Assembly: GCF_000698575.1 (NCBI RefSeq)
Contig: NZ_JFHD01000003.1
Span: 372,001-436,000 of the forward strand
Direction of reading: 5' to 3'
From: Caballeronia zhejiangensis
GTDB taxonomy: Bacteria > Pseudomonadota > Gammaproteobacteria > Burkholderiales > Burkholderiaceae
Length of the DNA stretch: 64,000 nt
Shown piece by piece: positions 64,000 through 64,000 of this stretch (positions are counted from its first letter, which is position 1; each line of letters opens with the position of its first letter). A program made the position numbers and the translations under genes. Under the pieces are notes generated by a model, which had not been told where the DNA came from, searched no databases, and worked only from the letters and a program-made list of their open reading frames with translations.

Positions 64000-64000
64000 A

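Noticed and set aside
1..64000. CRISPR arrays, prophage or insertion-sequence genes, riboswitches
   Set aside because: No regularly spaced direct repeats, transposase, integrase or phage structural motifs, and no conserved riboswitch core, were seen on reading both strands.

Overview
The window looks like a chromosomal segment of a high-GC betaproteobacterium of the Burkholderia/Paraburkholderia/Caballeronia group. The evidence is the strong codon bias, the OmpC-like porin type, a DUF6723-type protein, many ABC and MHS transporters, and an ornibactin/malleobactin-type siderophore locus (orbI-orbJ-pvdA-pvdF-orbL order). No tRNA, rRNA, CRISPR array, insertion sequence or prophage gene was recognised.

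Layout. 1-3.2 kb: end of a ribose/galactofuranose-class sugar ABC transporter (ATPase plus two permeases). 3.2-5.2 kb: a ProP-like symporter and a DUF6723 protein. 5.4-10.4 kb: an orphan 1652-residue double hybrid histidine kinase with three receiver domains. 10.5-14.6 kb: DAHP synthase, a HAD phosphatase-galM pair and a porin. 14.8-19.5 kb: a branched-chain amino-acid-type ABC transporter in which LivG and LivF are one polypeptide. 19.7-25.4 kb: a LysR/quinone-reductase divergon, two glutathione transferases, and an acyl-CoA synthetase with an ECHDC3-like crotonase. 25.4-27.9 kb: DUF779 protein and aldehyde dehydrogenase behind a well-formed sigma-54 promoter. 27.9-31.1 kb: an oxalate/formate-family transporter with its 45-residue partner, a decayed parDE toxin-antitoxin pair, a 39-residue membrane peptide, HiPIP and a DUF4019 protein. 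31.3-37.2 kb: an EEP hydrolase, a DUF2817 peptidase and M20 amidohydrolase pair, LysR and an MHS transporter. 37.5-43.7 kb: the three-subunit molybdenum aldehyde oxidoreductase paoABC and malate synthase G. 43.8-47.3 kb: tautomerase, class II aldolase, urea transporter and an iron alcohol dehydrogenase. 47.3-64 kb: siderophore genes on the minus strand, running off the right edge inside the first NRPS.

How the genes work together. The siderophore part reads as an assembly line. The visible part of OrbI is C-A-T-E-C-A-T, with specificity residues reading Asp (then epimerised) and Ser. OrbJ is C-A-T-C-T. PvdA hydroxylates and PvdF formylates ornithine, and OrbL is an acetyltransferase. This fits an Orn-D-Asp-Ser-Orn-amine peptide. 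The acyltransferase OrbK and the TonB receptor that separate these genes in ornibactin loci are absent from the stretch seen here.

The least ordinary pieces are the nested palindromic repeat island between orbL and pvdF (a related unit lies at 3.15 kb, and it supplies the last codons of pvdF), the toxin gene killed by one stop codon, the sigma-54 promoter with two upstream dyads, the LivG-LivF fusion, and three very short genes. I did not find a convincing wholly new multi-gene system. All functional statements come from reading the sequence and from family knowledge, with no database search.
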